Assembly (NCBI RefSeq): GCF_002482975.1 | Contig: NZ_DLHA01000024.1 | Coordinates: forward strand, 17,822 to 81,821 | DNA length: 64,000 bases | From: Flavobacterium sp. UBA7680 | GTDB taxonomy: Bacteria > Bacteroidota > Bacteroidia > Flavobacteriales > Flavobacteriaceae | Direction of reading: 5' to 3' | Shown here: piece by piece, positions 8,962 to 16,750 of the stretch | Layout of the letters: every line of letters starts with the position of its first letter | Position numbering within the stretch: position 1 is the first letter of the stretch | Program-made: the position numbers and the translations under genes | The notes under the pieces: model-generated | Databases searched by the model: none | The model's input: only the letters and a program-made list of their open reading frames with translations | Told to the model about the DNA's origin: nothing

Positions 8962-10477
8962 CTTGACGGGACAAAGAAGATTTTTTCTTCTTTGTCCCGT
9001 TATTCTTTGGGGCTAATTCCTCATTAATTAAGTAAACTATATGAACTACCTCATTTATTCGCGCGGTTCGAAACTGCTTTTCTTCAATTGTGAATTTTTC
9101 AGGATATATTGAACCAATAATGTTTCGAAAATGAGTTAAATCCGCTTCGCTACAGCATTGGTTAAGCTTCATCAAATTTTTAATTCCTGTTTTTAATAAA
9201 TCCGAAAGACTAATATTCTCTCCAGCTAAATCTGCTAATTTAATTTCAAGTCGATGAATTTTATTGTCATAATCCGTTTTCATCTCAGTGTAATCTTTCA
9301 CTTCAATCTTTCTTGAAGCGAGCAAATCTCTGATATAGGAAATCTTCTGTTCAAATTCTTTCAGCTGAGAAATTACTCTGTTCTTTTCTGCAATTGATTC
9401 CTTATTGAAATCATTAAAATATTCTTTAACAGCTGTTATGTAAATCTTTTCTGTTTCAGGTTTTGGAATATACTTTTGTAACTGTTCATAGAAAATGCGG
9501 TTAACCTCACACGATCTGATTCTGTAATTACAGCCCTTATAGCAATGATAATATGAATAATGGCTGTTTCTTCCTTTAGATATGCTTGCAGTTAAGATTT
9601 TATCGCAGAGAGGGCACTTAAATAAGCCTTTAAGAGGAAATGGTTCGGAGATTGCAGATTTAGTTCTGAAATTCTTTCTTCGTCCTTCTAAAACGTCTTG
9701 AACAAGATAAAATAGCGCCTCAGAAATTAATGGCTCGTGTGAGCCCATTACGTATTTTGCTTCCTCGTCTTTGAATTTCGGAATTAAAATTTTTCCACAA
9801 TAAAGAGGATTGCGGATTTGTCTCCAGAAATTATTTTTACTTGTTTTAAGTCCTTTTCTTTTTGCCTGAAGAAAAATCTGCTCCGTATTAAAAATATCTT
9901 TTGCAATTTCTTCAAAACACCATTTTAAGATGGATGCTTCAGGCTGGTCAAAAGTTATATATTTATTACCATCCTCGGTTATTTTATTTATGTAACCAGA
10001 AGGAGCTAGTCCCATGTAACGTCCCTCTTTTCGTGCTCTTCTCATGCCGTGAAAAGTATTTAATGCCCGTCTGTCATTTTCTACTTCTGGAGCTGCAAGA
10101 TAAAAAGCAAGCATCATTTTGTTTTCTGGAATAGACAAATCTAAAGGCTGTTCTATAGCCTGAGGCTCAATACCAAGTCTACGTAGAGTATTGATCATCT
10201 GGTAAGCATCGCCAGCATTTCTGCTGAACCTGTCCCATTTGGTAAATAAGATCAAATCCGTCTTATTTTTGTATCTTTTAATTGTTGTTAGATAAAGTTT
10301 CCATTTGGGTCTATTAAAAGTTTTTGCAGAATGATCTTCATAAATAACATCCCTTACAGCAATACAATTAATCTCACAGTACTTTCTTAGCATTTCCTCT
10401 TGATTTCTTTGCGAGTAACCTTTTTCCGCCTGCTCGTCTGTACTCACTCTCACATATAAATCTGCTGTCTTTTTCAT
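8915..10477 (-). CDS. large serine recombinase (integrase of the element)
   Basis: This site-specific recombinase has the domain order resolvase catalytic domain, recombinase domain, zinc ribbon and coiled coil. The catalytic serine is S12 in LYVRVSTDEQ. FTKWDRFSRN near residue 80 is a conserved catalytic-domain motif. A CPLC ... C/C pair near 288-325 forms the zinc ribbon. A Glu/Lys-rich coiled coil covers about 355-420. The last 13 codons (AEGFEPPTLRAEI) and the stop lie antisense inside tRNA-Arg, so this tail is supplied by the host. In the circular form the frame would instead continue into 25933-25992. Length 520 is normal. It overlaps the upstream small ORF by 104 bp. Confidence 0.93.
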   Translation of the reverse strand: MKKTADLYVRVSTDEQAEKGYSQRNQEEMLRKYCEINCIAVRDVIYEDHSAKTFNRPKWKLYLTTIKRYKNKTDLILFTKWDRFSRNAGDAYQMINTLRRLGIEPQAIEQPLDLSIPENKMMLAFYLAAPEVENDRRALNTFHGMRRARKEGRYMGLAPSGYINKITEDGNKYITFDQPEASILKWCFEEIAKDIFNTEQIFLQAKRKGLKTSKNNFWRQIRNPLYCGKILIPKFKDEEAKYVMGSHEPLISEALFYLVQDVLEGRRKNFRTKSAISEPFPLKGLFKCPLCDKILTASISKGRNSHYSYYHCYKGCNYRIRSCEVNRIFYEQLQKYIPKPETEKIYITAVKEYFNDFNKESIAEKNRVISQLKEFEQKISYIRDLLASRKIEVKDYTEMKTDYDNKIHRLEIKLADLAGENISLSDLLKTGIKNLMKLNQCCSEADLTHFRNIIGSIYPEKFTIEEKQFRTARINEVVHIVYLINEELAPKNNGTKKKKSSLSRQVTAEGFEPPTLRAEI

Positions 10478-10613
10478 TCCTCTTCTTGTTTAAATAATTC
10501 AAAACTGTTACTTTGGCAAGTAGTCGTATTAAATCTAATACTTTACCTGCCTGTTCAAGCGTTACATCTACATTTTCATCTTTCAGCATTTTCATGGCTT
10601 GCTCTGCCGTCAT
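10374..10613 (-). CDS. small helical protein upstream of the recombinase
   Basis: This is a 79-residue protein if started at the ATG at 10613 (MTAEQAMKMLKDENVDVT), which has a purine-rich AAAGAGG upstream. The frame is open further, to an ATG at 10706, but the longer version would run through the perfect terminator palindrome at 10666-10693, so the shorter start is preferred. The first 45 residues are helical with a pattern (EQAxxxLKxxNVDVTxEQAxxVLDLI) that I recognise from small proteins encoded just before serine recombinases in Bacteroidota. The tail is very basic (KKRNEK...RRAGGKRLLAKKSRG) and could bind DNA. It may be a recombination directionality factor or recombinase partner. That is inference only. 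Confidence 0.6.
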   Translation of the reverse strand: MTAEQAMKMLKDENVDVTLEQAGKVLDLIRLLAKVTVLNYLNKKRNEKDSRFICESEYRRAGGKRLLAKKSRGNAKKVL

Positions 10614-10665
10614 TTTTCCTCTTTCATTTTCATCTTCATTTCTCATTTCACAATTCCTCTTCATT

Positions 10666-10693
10666 AAAAAAAGACCGAGTCTCGGTCTTTTTT
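10666..10693. terminator. bidirectional intrinsic terminator palindrome
   Basis: A run of A, then GACCGAG, a single-base centre, CTCGGTC and a run of T make a perfect symmetric terminator working on both strands. On the minus strand it lies between the genes at 10939-12503 and the recombinase pair, so it would insulate the recombinase from upstream transcription. It could also act as an attenuator. Confidence 0.75.
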
Positions 10694-10938
10694 GTTCCAC
10701 AATCATTCATCGCTATAAAGTTATGACACTTTTTTCATTTTATCCTGATCAAAATATGGTGGGGATAATACAAATATAAAACCTAATTCACTGAGGATCA
10801 TAAGCAAAATTTACTTATCATAACTTAATCATTTTTTAGATTATTATAAAGATAAGTCGCTTTTCTGTCAATGTCATGGACATAATATGTACATAACAAT
10901 AGTTCTATCATTATGGATAGACTTATTTAGTTTAGTGT
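10694..10938. other. intergenic region with candidate minus-strand promoter
   Basis: This stretch has no gene. On the minus strand, TATATTTG (10771-10778) fits the Bacteroidota -7 consensus TAnnTTTG and points toward the small helical protein and recombinase. No convincing -33 element was found at the right distance. A transcript from here would cross the terminator palindrome before the first start codon. Confidence 0.35.
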
Positions 10939-11256
10939 TCATTTATCTTCGCTCTTCTCATTGAGCATTCTGTATATTTCATCCAGAACCTCTATTTCTG
11001 CACTTGGAATCAGCTGAAGGGCAAGCTCCAGAACAGAGCCAATGTATATTTCCCTGTTATCAAGTTCATCCGAATAAACCACATTCAAGCACATTTTAAT
11101 AAGATTCACTCCCAGACATGTCATATCTGTATAACCATAAAATCTTATCTCGCGTGTTGATTCCCCGACTTTGTCCCCTGCAGGTTTCAGCAGTTTAAAA
11201 TGATAGGATGCAAAATCTTTAAATTCTTCCAATGTTTTTATTTTATCAGTTTCCAT
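10939..11256 (-). CDS. small protein, paralogue of the adjacent 11285-11623 gene
   Basis: This 105-residue soluble protein belongs to no family I recognise. It aligns with its neighbour over nearly its full length. Shared features in order are M-TD-IK-LE at the N-terminus, LKPA-DK near residue 25, EIR-Y-Y near 38, NLIK-C near 50, then Y-I/DVG followed by L-LALQL-P and E-E-L-EI. It is acidic and predicted helical. It lies 28 bp downstream of its paralogue in a three-gene minus-strand operon with the HEPN-type gene. A partner or antitoxin role for the HEPN protein is possible but not shown. Confidence 0.7.
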   Translation of the reverse strand: METDKIKTLEEFKDFASYHFKLLKPAGDKVGESTREIRFYGYTDMTCLGVNLIKMCLNVVYSDELDNREIYIGSVLELALQLIPSAEIEVLDEIYRMLNEKSEDK

Positions 11257-11284
11257 AATTTTAAATATTAAAATTTAATGTTGG

Positions 11285-11623
11285 CTATTCAGTTTCTTCT
11301 TTATTTTCTGAAAACAGATCAGCAATCTCATTTAAAAGTTCAAACTCGTCAACTGGAAATAACTGAAGAGCAATTCCCAATATAAGCCCAACATCAATAT
11401 ATTGGTTTTCAATCGTACGTGGAACTTCTGCGCTGTCCTGATCTAAAGCAATAATGCAGAGCTTTATCAGGTTTTTTATAATTGAAACAAGCTCATAATA
11501 ATCATAAACTCTTATCTCTGCACTGTACATTCCTCTTTTATCGTCTGCTGGTTTCAGGATGTTAAGCAGTCTTCCGCTTAATACCCCGATATTCTCCAGT
11601 TTCTTGATTTCATCAGTTTTCAT
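11285..11623 (-). CDS. small protein, paralogue of the adjacent 10939-11256 gene
   Basis: This 112-residue protein is a tandem duplicate partner of the downstream gene. It keeps the LKPADDK, SAEIRVYDYYE, KNLIKLCI and ILGIALQLFPVDEFELLNEI blocks. No signal peptide, membrane segment or catalytic motif is seen. It starts 13 bp after the HEPN-type gene's stop, so it is likely co-transcribed. Divergence between the two copies is large, implying an old duplication rather than a recent one. Function is unknown. Confidence 0.7.
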   Translation of the reverse strand: MKTDEIKKLENIGVLSGRLLNILKPADDKRGMYSAEIRVYDYYELVSIIKNLIKLCIIALDQDSAEVPRTIENQYIDVGLILGIALQLFPVDEFELLNEIADLFSENKEETE

Positions 11624-11636
11624 AACTTCATTTTTT

Positions 11637-12503
11637 TTATGCTGATAAAGTCACTTCTTGATGAATTTCCTCAAGCCTCTCCAGTTCTTTCTGAATCATA
11701 GCTTCTGCCTCTTTCATAAAATCACGGCATCTGTCTTCCATCAGCTGATAGTACAGATAATCAGAGCTGTTTCTTCTGCTGAATCGAAGTGTGTTCGGAT
11801 TCTTTTTCAAAAGTCTGAACATATTTTTTTCATCCCTGCTGTTTCGGGGGAAGTAATCAGAAGTTATGCCTGTAAAGTATTCGCACAGTTCAAATAAGTA
11901 GCCCATAGAAAAATGGTTAGGTGTGTATCCCAGAAATACCCTTATAAGTGAAAGACACGTCTGCTCTACGATCTGATGAAGGGAACTCATTCTAACTTCA
12001 TAGGAAAAATACTGGTCATTATTGTAAATAAGATCCCAGATAGATGCACTAACACTGCTTCGGTCTTCAGCATATAATGTGGTGCTTTTTACATGACGTA
12101 TCCCAGAATCTATGTTAATTTTAGGATGCTTCTCGGCATCAATAAACAGAGCCTGAGAGTTCCTAATAATATTACATAAGAATAACTGCTGGTCGCCGTA
12201 TAATTTCACAATATTTCGCAGGCTGTGCATGAGAATAGTAACGGTTATCATACCTTTCGATCTGCCCTTAATCTTATCTGTAATGTCATTGGCTATATTG
12301 TCCTCGAACTCTTCTGCTATGACCAGCAGATAAAGATGAACATGCTTTTCTTTTTTAACAGGCTTATGAAAAGGCTCATTAAAAGTATAACTGCTCTTCT
12401 TCTCTGCAAAACAGTAAATGCCTATCGGATCGATGTTCTGCGAAATAACTCGATAAATTAAATCGGATGCGGTGTTTTGAATTGCTTTCATAATTTTACT
12501 CAT
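11637..12503 (-). CDS. HEPN-domain protein with degenerate nucleotidyltransferase-like N-terminus
   Basis: The 288 residues divide into two parts. The N-terminal half (about 1-135) has strand-helix alternation with HVHLYLLVIAEEF and MITVTILMHSLRNI, resembling the minimal nucleotidyltransferase part of Bacteroidota MNT-HEPN proteins. The GSxxxG/DxD catalytic motifs are not visible. The C-terminal half (about 165-280) is all helical, with SLHQIVEQTCLSLIRVFLGYTPNHF, the HEPN pattern, but without a clear RX4-6H nuclease motif. It is probably a regulatory or inactive HEPN protein. It is the first gene of a minus-strand operon, facing the XRE regulator across an operator-rich gap. Family assignment is from memory of sequence patterns. 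Confidence 0.55.
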   Translation of the reverse strand: MSKIMKAIQNTASDLIYRVISQNIDPIGIYCFAEKKSSYTFNEPFHKPVKKEKHVHLYLLVIAEEFEDNIANDITDKIKGRSKGMITVTILMHSLRNIVKLYGDQQLFLCNIIRNSQALFIDAEKHPKINIDSGIRHVKSTTLYAEDRSSVSASIWDLIYNNDQYFSYEVRMSSLHQIVEQTCLSLIRVFLGYTPNHFSMGYLFELCEYFTGITSDYFPRNSRDEKNMFRLLKKNPNTLRFSRRNSSDYLYYQLMEDRCRDFMKEAEAMIQKELERLEEIHQEVTLSA

Positions 12504-12551
12504 TTTAGTTAATACTTGTCTGAAAAATTGTATTTTTGTTTAACACACAGG

Positions 12552-12627
12552 CAAGTAAGCAATTACTTGTACCGTACGGTATCAAATTTTTCCGTACCGT
12601 ACATGAGATTTTTTGTATCATACATGA
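12552..12627. promoter_or_regulatory. operator cluster between divergent HEPN-type and XRE genes
   Basis: The first element is a perfect inverted repeat, CAAGTAA-gcaa-TTACTTG (12552-12569). It is followed by three related sites: GTACCGTACGGTA (12569-12581), GTACCGTACATGA (12594-12606) and GTATCATACATGA (12615-12627). Their starts are 25 and 21 bp apart, about two helical turns, which fits cooperative repressor binding. The neighbouring XRE protein is the obvious candidate binder. Confidence 0.65.
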
Positions 12628-12652
12628 ATCCCGCTTTTTTATTCTTAATTAT

Positions 12653-12660
12653 TATCTTTG
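12653..12660 (+). promoter_or_regulatory. -7 promoter element of the XRE gene
   Basis: TATCTTTG matches the Bacteroidota -7 consensus TAnnTTTG and ends only 4 bp before the ATG at 12665. The transcript would be leaderless or nearly so. The operator cluster sits directly upstream. Confidence 0.55.
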
Positions 12661-12664
12661 AGCT

Positions 12665-13078
12665 ATGAGTACATTAACAAAACCAAACCACATGGGGCGC
12701 AAAATCAGCCGTATCCGTGAACTGAAAGACATGAAACAGGAAGCACTTGCGCAGGCTATGGGAACAAACCAGCAGACTGTTTCGATATTAGAAAATAGTG
12801 AAGATATTGATGATGAAAAATTAGCAGAAGTGGCAAAAGCCTTGGGAGTAACTGTAGAAGCAATTAAAAATTTTTCTGATGAAGGTGTAATTAATTATTT
12901 CAACACTTTTGGTGATAACAGCTTTACAAATGGAGCATTCAATGCAAGTCATTGTAATTTTAATCCTCTTGATAAACTAATAGAAGCCCATGAACAGCAA
13001 CTCAAATTATACGAACGTTTGATTCAAGCAGAAAAAGACAAAGTTGAATATTTGGAAAAATTACTAAAAGCCAAATAA
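12665..13078 (+). CDS. XRE-family helix-turn-helix regulator with C-terminal coiled coil
   Basis: This 137-residue protein has an HTH at about residues 12-67 (KISRIRELKDMKQEALAQAMG ... QQTVSILENSE ... LAEVAKALGVTVEAI), the classical XRE/Cro fold. A linker with an Asn/Phe-rich stretch (FNTFGDNSFTNGAFN) follows. The C-terminal helix 103-137 is a heptad-like coiled coil probably used for oligomerisation. It is transcribed away from the HEPN-type operon, and the intervening DNA carries three repeated operator-like sites, so autoregulation and control of the divergent operon are likely. It is probably the element's master repressor, by inference from context. Confidence 0.88.
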   Translation: MSTLTKPNHMGRKISRIRELKDMKQEALAQAMGTNQQTVSILENSEDIDDEKLAEVAKALGVTVEAIKNFSDEGVINYFNTFGDNSFTNGAFNASHCNFNPLDKLIEAHEQQLKLYERLIQAEKDKVEYLEKLLKAK

Positions 13079-13105
13079 GCTTTTCTATAAAAGATATATT
13101 AATTC

Positions 13106-13132
13106 AAAAAGAGACCTTCGAGTCTCTTTTTT
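13106..13132. terminator. bidirectional terminator between convergent XRE and KAP genes
   Basis: AAAAAGAGAC, a 6-nt loop and GTCTCTTTTT form a symmetric hairpin with A- and T-runs on both sides, 28 bp after the XRE stop. It serves the plus-strand XRE gene and the converging minus-strand KAP gene. Confidence 0.8.
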
Positions 13133-13209
13133 ATTGGAGTATTATCACTTATATGTAACCACGTTCCTTGCATGTAATTATAATTCTTTTCCTGCCATAA
13201 GTTTGCTTC

Positions 13210-16200
13210 TTAAGCTATAGGTATAGGTGGTTGAATAGAAAACACTTCAATATATTTTTCACCAGAAATGTAGAATGGCTTTTTATTCAAAACATTACTT
13301 AATGTAAAAGGTTTCTGATCCCAAGATGTATTTGGTATAACATTTCGTAACATTTCTTGGGGAAATACGAGCCCAATATTATGACGTGCATTAACTTCAT
13401 CAAAAACTACCAATAAATAGTGTTTTTCTTTAAAAAGAAATGCTGACATTTCATATTTACTTTTCAAAGATTCGTTTACAATAATTTTATTTATTATTTC
13501 TTCATCATTACTTTCAAAAAAGACTTGGATCTTTTCTGCGTCATTTATTTTTTTTAATTTATTTTTTTCCAATTCTTTTGTTACTCTTGCAATCATCATA
13601 GAGTCATCTCTAAATTTAAAAAGAATATATTTTGAAAAATCTGTTATAGCACATAAATTAAATAGCATTAAAAATTGAATGATGCTGATGTTATTTCTTT
13701 CAGTTCTTAGTCCTTCAACAAAGTTTATAAAATTTAGCTTGTTTTGGAATATTTCGCTTGCAAAATCGGAGATAGTGAAGCCAGACCCTGAAAATGGAGC
13801 AAATTGTGTCATCTGAACACATAAAACTTCTATATTTTCATCATTCCAAAGACTAATAAAAATCTGCTTAATTTCATTTTCAATACCTCCGACTAATTTG
13901 ATACTATGATATACATTATAGATTGAATAGTTGTCAACATTTATTTTTTGTTCCTTGAATTGTGCTACATATTCTTTAAAAGCCTCCAAAGTAAGACTTA
14001 CAAAGTATTCTCTTTTAATATCCCATAAATGGCTATCTTTTCTTCTATGCCAAATTTCTCCATACAACAAAAGTTTATTTTCAAGAGACAAAATTTCCTC
14101 AAACATATTGTTCAATAACCATGTGCCTACTCCTTTATTATCAGCATTTAACTCGATCCTTTTATCGACAAAAGAGTGTAATAGTCTTAAAACTTCAATT
14201 TCATTAAGTTGATAATCAACTCTTTTTTCATATAGTATTCCTAGAATTAGTATTGACCATTTTACGTGAGGAATGCTATTTGAATTAAAATAATCAAATC
14301 GTTTTAAAAGCTCAGTTAACTTGTGCTGTTCAAATAAAACATTTATTAAATCGTATGGTAGATTATAGGGAGTTCCTAAATCATTTAATGGCAGATCAGC
14401 GTTCTGGAAAAGGAGTTGGTATTCAGATTCCAATAAATCTGTTGTGAGAAACTTTTGTTGCATTAACTTTCTAAAATTATTTTCAAATTTTATAGAATGG
14501 TTGTTTTCAATTTCATTTTCTTCTCCAAACAGACATGCTAAAGTTTTTAAAAGTAAATCTAAATCATCTTTCTGAACATTAATAAAGTCCCTTACAGTCA
14601 AATCTTCAGCTTTTAGTTCTTCATATATTTTATATTTGTCTAAGGACTGGAATTTGTCGATTATTATAACTGTTTCCTTAGATTGATTTGTATTAAATAG
14701 CTTTTTTTTGTCGGAAGGTTTAACCATTGGTAATTGATAAAATTGTCCCGTTTTATCAATTTTTAATAAAGTATTTCGATTGTCATTTAAGATCTTTATC
14801 AGTTTTGGAAATTTCAGCTTGAAATATGTGAAATTCATAAAATCTTTTAAGTCGAGTTCACTTTCAAAAAACGGATATTCAAATATTATTTGGTTAGCAA
14901 TTCTCTTTGCATCCCTAAGATTTTTAACATATAAATCAAATAAATTGTATTTATTTTTTAATGCAAAATTCAGTCTGTCTTCAAAATTGCTAATCGATGC
15001 TAAATCGGATTTCAGGAGCAATTTTATAAAATATTCTCCTAATGTCTTTGTTTCTAATTCGGGTAATAAAATCTCTAATTGGAAAAATTTATCAATAAAT
15101 TTTGAGTCTAAAATTTCATTATTGACTTTTAGCCGACTTACAACATAATCTTTGTCCATCGCAACAACGAAAATGGTATTATTAAAATCCGCTGTATTCC
15201 TAATTAATTTTAAAACTTCTAAAATCTCACTGTCACTTAATCTATCGAGGTCATCAACAAAAACAATAATTTTTTTACCTATTTCACCAAGTCTAATATT
15301 AATATCATCGTACAAATTCTTTGAAGGAGTTTCTATCGATTTAGACGCAACATTTTCAAAAAACTCAACTAATTGGTTTTCTTTATAGATATTTGTTAAA
15401 CGCTTCGAATACTCTAATATCTGATTAGCCAATTTTCCATTAAAATATGATAACTCTTTACTAAGTGATGTAAAAAATTCACTTATTATGTCTTCTTCCT
15501 TATGATTGAGATACGGTAAAAAATTAATTATAATAGGATTGTCTTTGTCAGCAAATTTCAAATAATTGAACATCATTTTAAAAAAAGAAATTTTAGGTTT
15601 TAATTGTGAGCTGACCATTTTTATAATACTTGATTTACCATTTCCCCAAGGCCCCACTAAACCGATAGTAAATGATTTTTCACTATTATGGTTCTTTAAA
15701 ACATCTGTCAATTTATTTACTATAGTATCGTAATCAAGTTCATCTTCATTTATATCATCAATAGCACTGTCATTTGAAAAATTAACTGGCGCTTTAATTT
15801 TCGATAGAAAAAATGAATCATAGAGAAATCTGAAAGAAAAAGAAATAATAAACACAATTAAGGGTATAAGTATAAAATGAATATACTTGAATGGCATATT
15901 AAAAACTTTTGACGAAGTAAATTCCCAATCTAGAGTTGACGTCTTTAACAAATAATAAAAGCAGTAAAAGATAAATAATATGCTTAAAATAATCTCATTG
16001 TACGATGGCACATATCTGTCTTTAAATATTTTATAAAAGAAAAATATAGAAAAATAAAATGAAGTTAAAAGTAAAAGTATATCTAACCATGTATTTGAAA
16101 AGTCTCTATTTATCAGTAAATTTAATTCGATAAAATTTTCAATTTTCGATTGGTAAGCAAAGAAAAGGAATATTACTGCTATTAAAAAAAACATTCTCTT

Positions 16201-16254
16201 ACGCGAAAATGAACTAAATATAATTTCAACAAAATTCTCGAACTTCTCAAACAT
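13210..16254 (-). CDS. membrane-anchored KAP-family P-loop NTPase
   Basis: The 1014-residue protein has four hydrophobic segments (about 21-36, 55-76, 87-103 and 122-149), then a KAP NTPase domain. Walker A is GPWGNGKSS (201-209). Walker B is IIVFVDDLDR (329-338), with the DDLDR signature characteristic of KAP ATPases. VVAMDKDYV near 363 is a sensor-like segment. The last 550 residues are mostly helical and unassigned. KAP NTPases are membrane-associated, and some bacterial members (PifA of F plasmid) cause phage exclusion. Here it is a single-gene unit in the cargo of a mobile element, so a defence role is inferred. Base composition is very AT-rich compared with the flanking recombinase and mob genes. 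Confidence 0.88.
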   Translation of the reverse strand: MFEKFENFVEIIFSSFSRKRMFFLIAVIFLFFAYQSKIENFIELNLLINRDFSNTWLDILLLLTSFYFSIFFFYKIFKDRYVPSYNEIILSILFIFYCFYYLLKTSTLDWEFTSSKVFNMPFKYIHFILIPLIVFIISFSFRFLYDSFFLSKIKAPVNFSNDSAIDDINEDELDYDTIVNKLTDVLKNHNSEKSFTIGLVGPWGNGKSSIIKMVSSQLKPKISFFKMMFNYLKFADKDNPIIINFLPYLNHKEEDIISEFFTSLSKELSYFNGKLANQILEYSKRLTNIYKENQLVEFFENVASKSIETPSKNLYDDINIRLGEIGKKIIVFVDDLDRLSDSEILEVLKLIRNTADFNNTIFVVAMDKDYVVSRLKVNNEILDSKFIDKFFQLEILLPELETKTLGEYFIKLLLKSDLASISNFEDRLNFALKNKYNLFDLYVKNLRDAKRIANQIIFEYPFFESELDLKDFMNFTYFKLKFPKLIKILNDNRNTLLKIDKTGQFYQLPMVKPSDKKKLFNTNQSKETVIIIDKFQSLDKYKIYEELKAEDLTVRDFINVQKDDLDLLLKTLACLFGEENEIENNHSIKFENNFRKLMQQKFLTTDLLESEYQLLFQNADLPLNDLGTPYNLPYDLINVLFEQHKLTELLKRFDYFNSNSIPHVKWSILILGILYEKRVDYQLNEIEVLRLLHSFVDKRIELNADNKGVGTWLLNNMFEEILSLENKLLLYGEIWHRRKDSHLWDIKREYFVSLTLEAFKEYVAQFKEQKINVDNYSIYNVYHSIKLVGGIENEIKQIFISLWNDENIEVLCVQMTQFAPFSGSGFTISDFASEIFQNKLNFINFVEGLRTERNNISIIQFLMLFNLCAITDFSKYILFKFRDDSMMIARVTKELEKNKLKKINDAEKIQVFFESNDEEIINKIIVNESLKSKYEMSAFLFKEKHYLLVVFDEVNARHNIGLVFPQEMLRNVIPNTSWDQKPFTLSNVLNKKPFYISGEKYIEVFSIQPPIPIA

Positions 16255-16362
16255 CTTTTATACTTTAAATTGAATCAAATATAATTTTTTTAGTTTCCTT
16301 TTAACGGATAAAATAAGAATATTTTTATCATTTTTAAATATTTAAACTATAAGTAACAAAAT

Positions 16363-16510
16363 AAAAAAGCAAAGCAAGGTATTGGACAGAGCCAGAGAAG
16401 TGCGCATAACATTTTTCTTCGTTCCTCAAAAAATGCCCTTCGGGACTTATAGCACTTCAACTGTCTGGCTGTCCAATTGAAGACTGCTTTCTTTTTTCCT
16501 TTTTTCTTTT
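16363..16510 (+). ncRNA. candidate structured RNA / single-strand structure upstream of the mob genes
   Basis: The outer stem pairs 16363-16376 with 16484-16497 (one bulge). The next stem pairs 16382-16403 with 16452-16476, including GAAGTGC/GCACTTC, AGCCAGA/TCTGGCT and TTGGAC/GTCCAA. Two inner hairpins fill the loop: CATTTTT/AAAAATG (16410-16435) and CCCTTCGGG (16436-16444), which contains a C(UUCG)G tetraloop. A T-rich tract follows, so as RNA it would end like an intrinsic terminator. There is no ORF. It could be a small RNA, part of the transfer origin, or a single-strand replication or priming signal. Confidence 0.55.
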
Positions 16511-16642
16511 TTTAAGCATTTATCTATAGTAACAGTCTACAGCCATCATGACCATATTTTGCGCATGATACATATAAATATTTTCGCTAAATTAGAAGCC
16601 TGCTTTTAAAAATCTCCAAAGATTGCCACGTTCCTGCAATCA

Positions 16643-16679
16643 GCAAGATGAACGGTTGTTTAACAACCGCCTATCTTGC
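16643..16679. other. interrupted inverted repeat, candidate oriT
   Basis: The arms GCAAGAT ... ATCTTGC (16643-16649, 16673-16679) and CGGTTGTT ... AACAACCG (16653-16660, 16662-16669) are complementary, separated by 3-nt internal loops, with a 1-nt apex. It lies 72 bp before mobC. Transfer origins typically carry such a repeat next to the nick site and beside the relaxase operon. The nick position is not identifiable by eye. Confidence 0.5.
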
Positions 16680-16750
16680 CACCCATTGCCTCGGAACTCG
16701 GCGGTGGAGAAACTTAAATTCAAAGAGTTTGATAATAATGAAAATGAAAG

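Noticed and set aside
11637..12503. Active nucleotidyltransferase (MNT) toxin-antitoxin gene
   Set aside because: The GS and DxD catalytic motifs are not visible in the N-terminal half, so only a degenerate domain is claimed.
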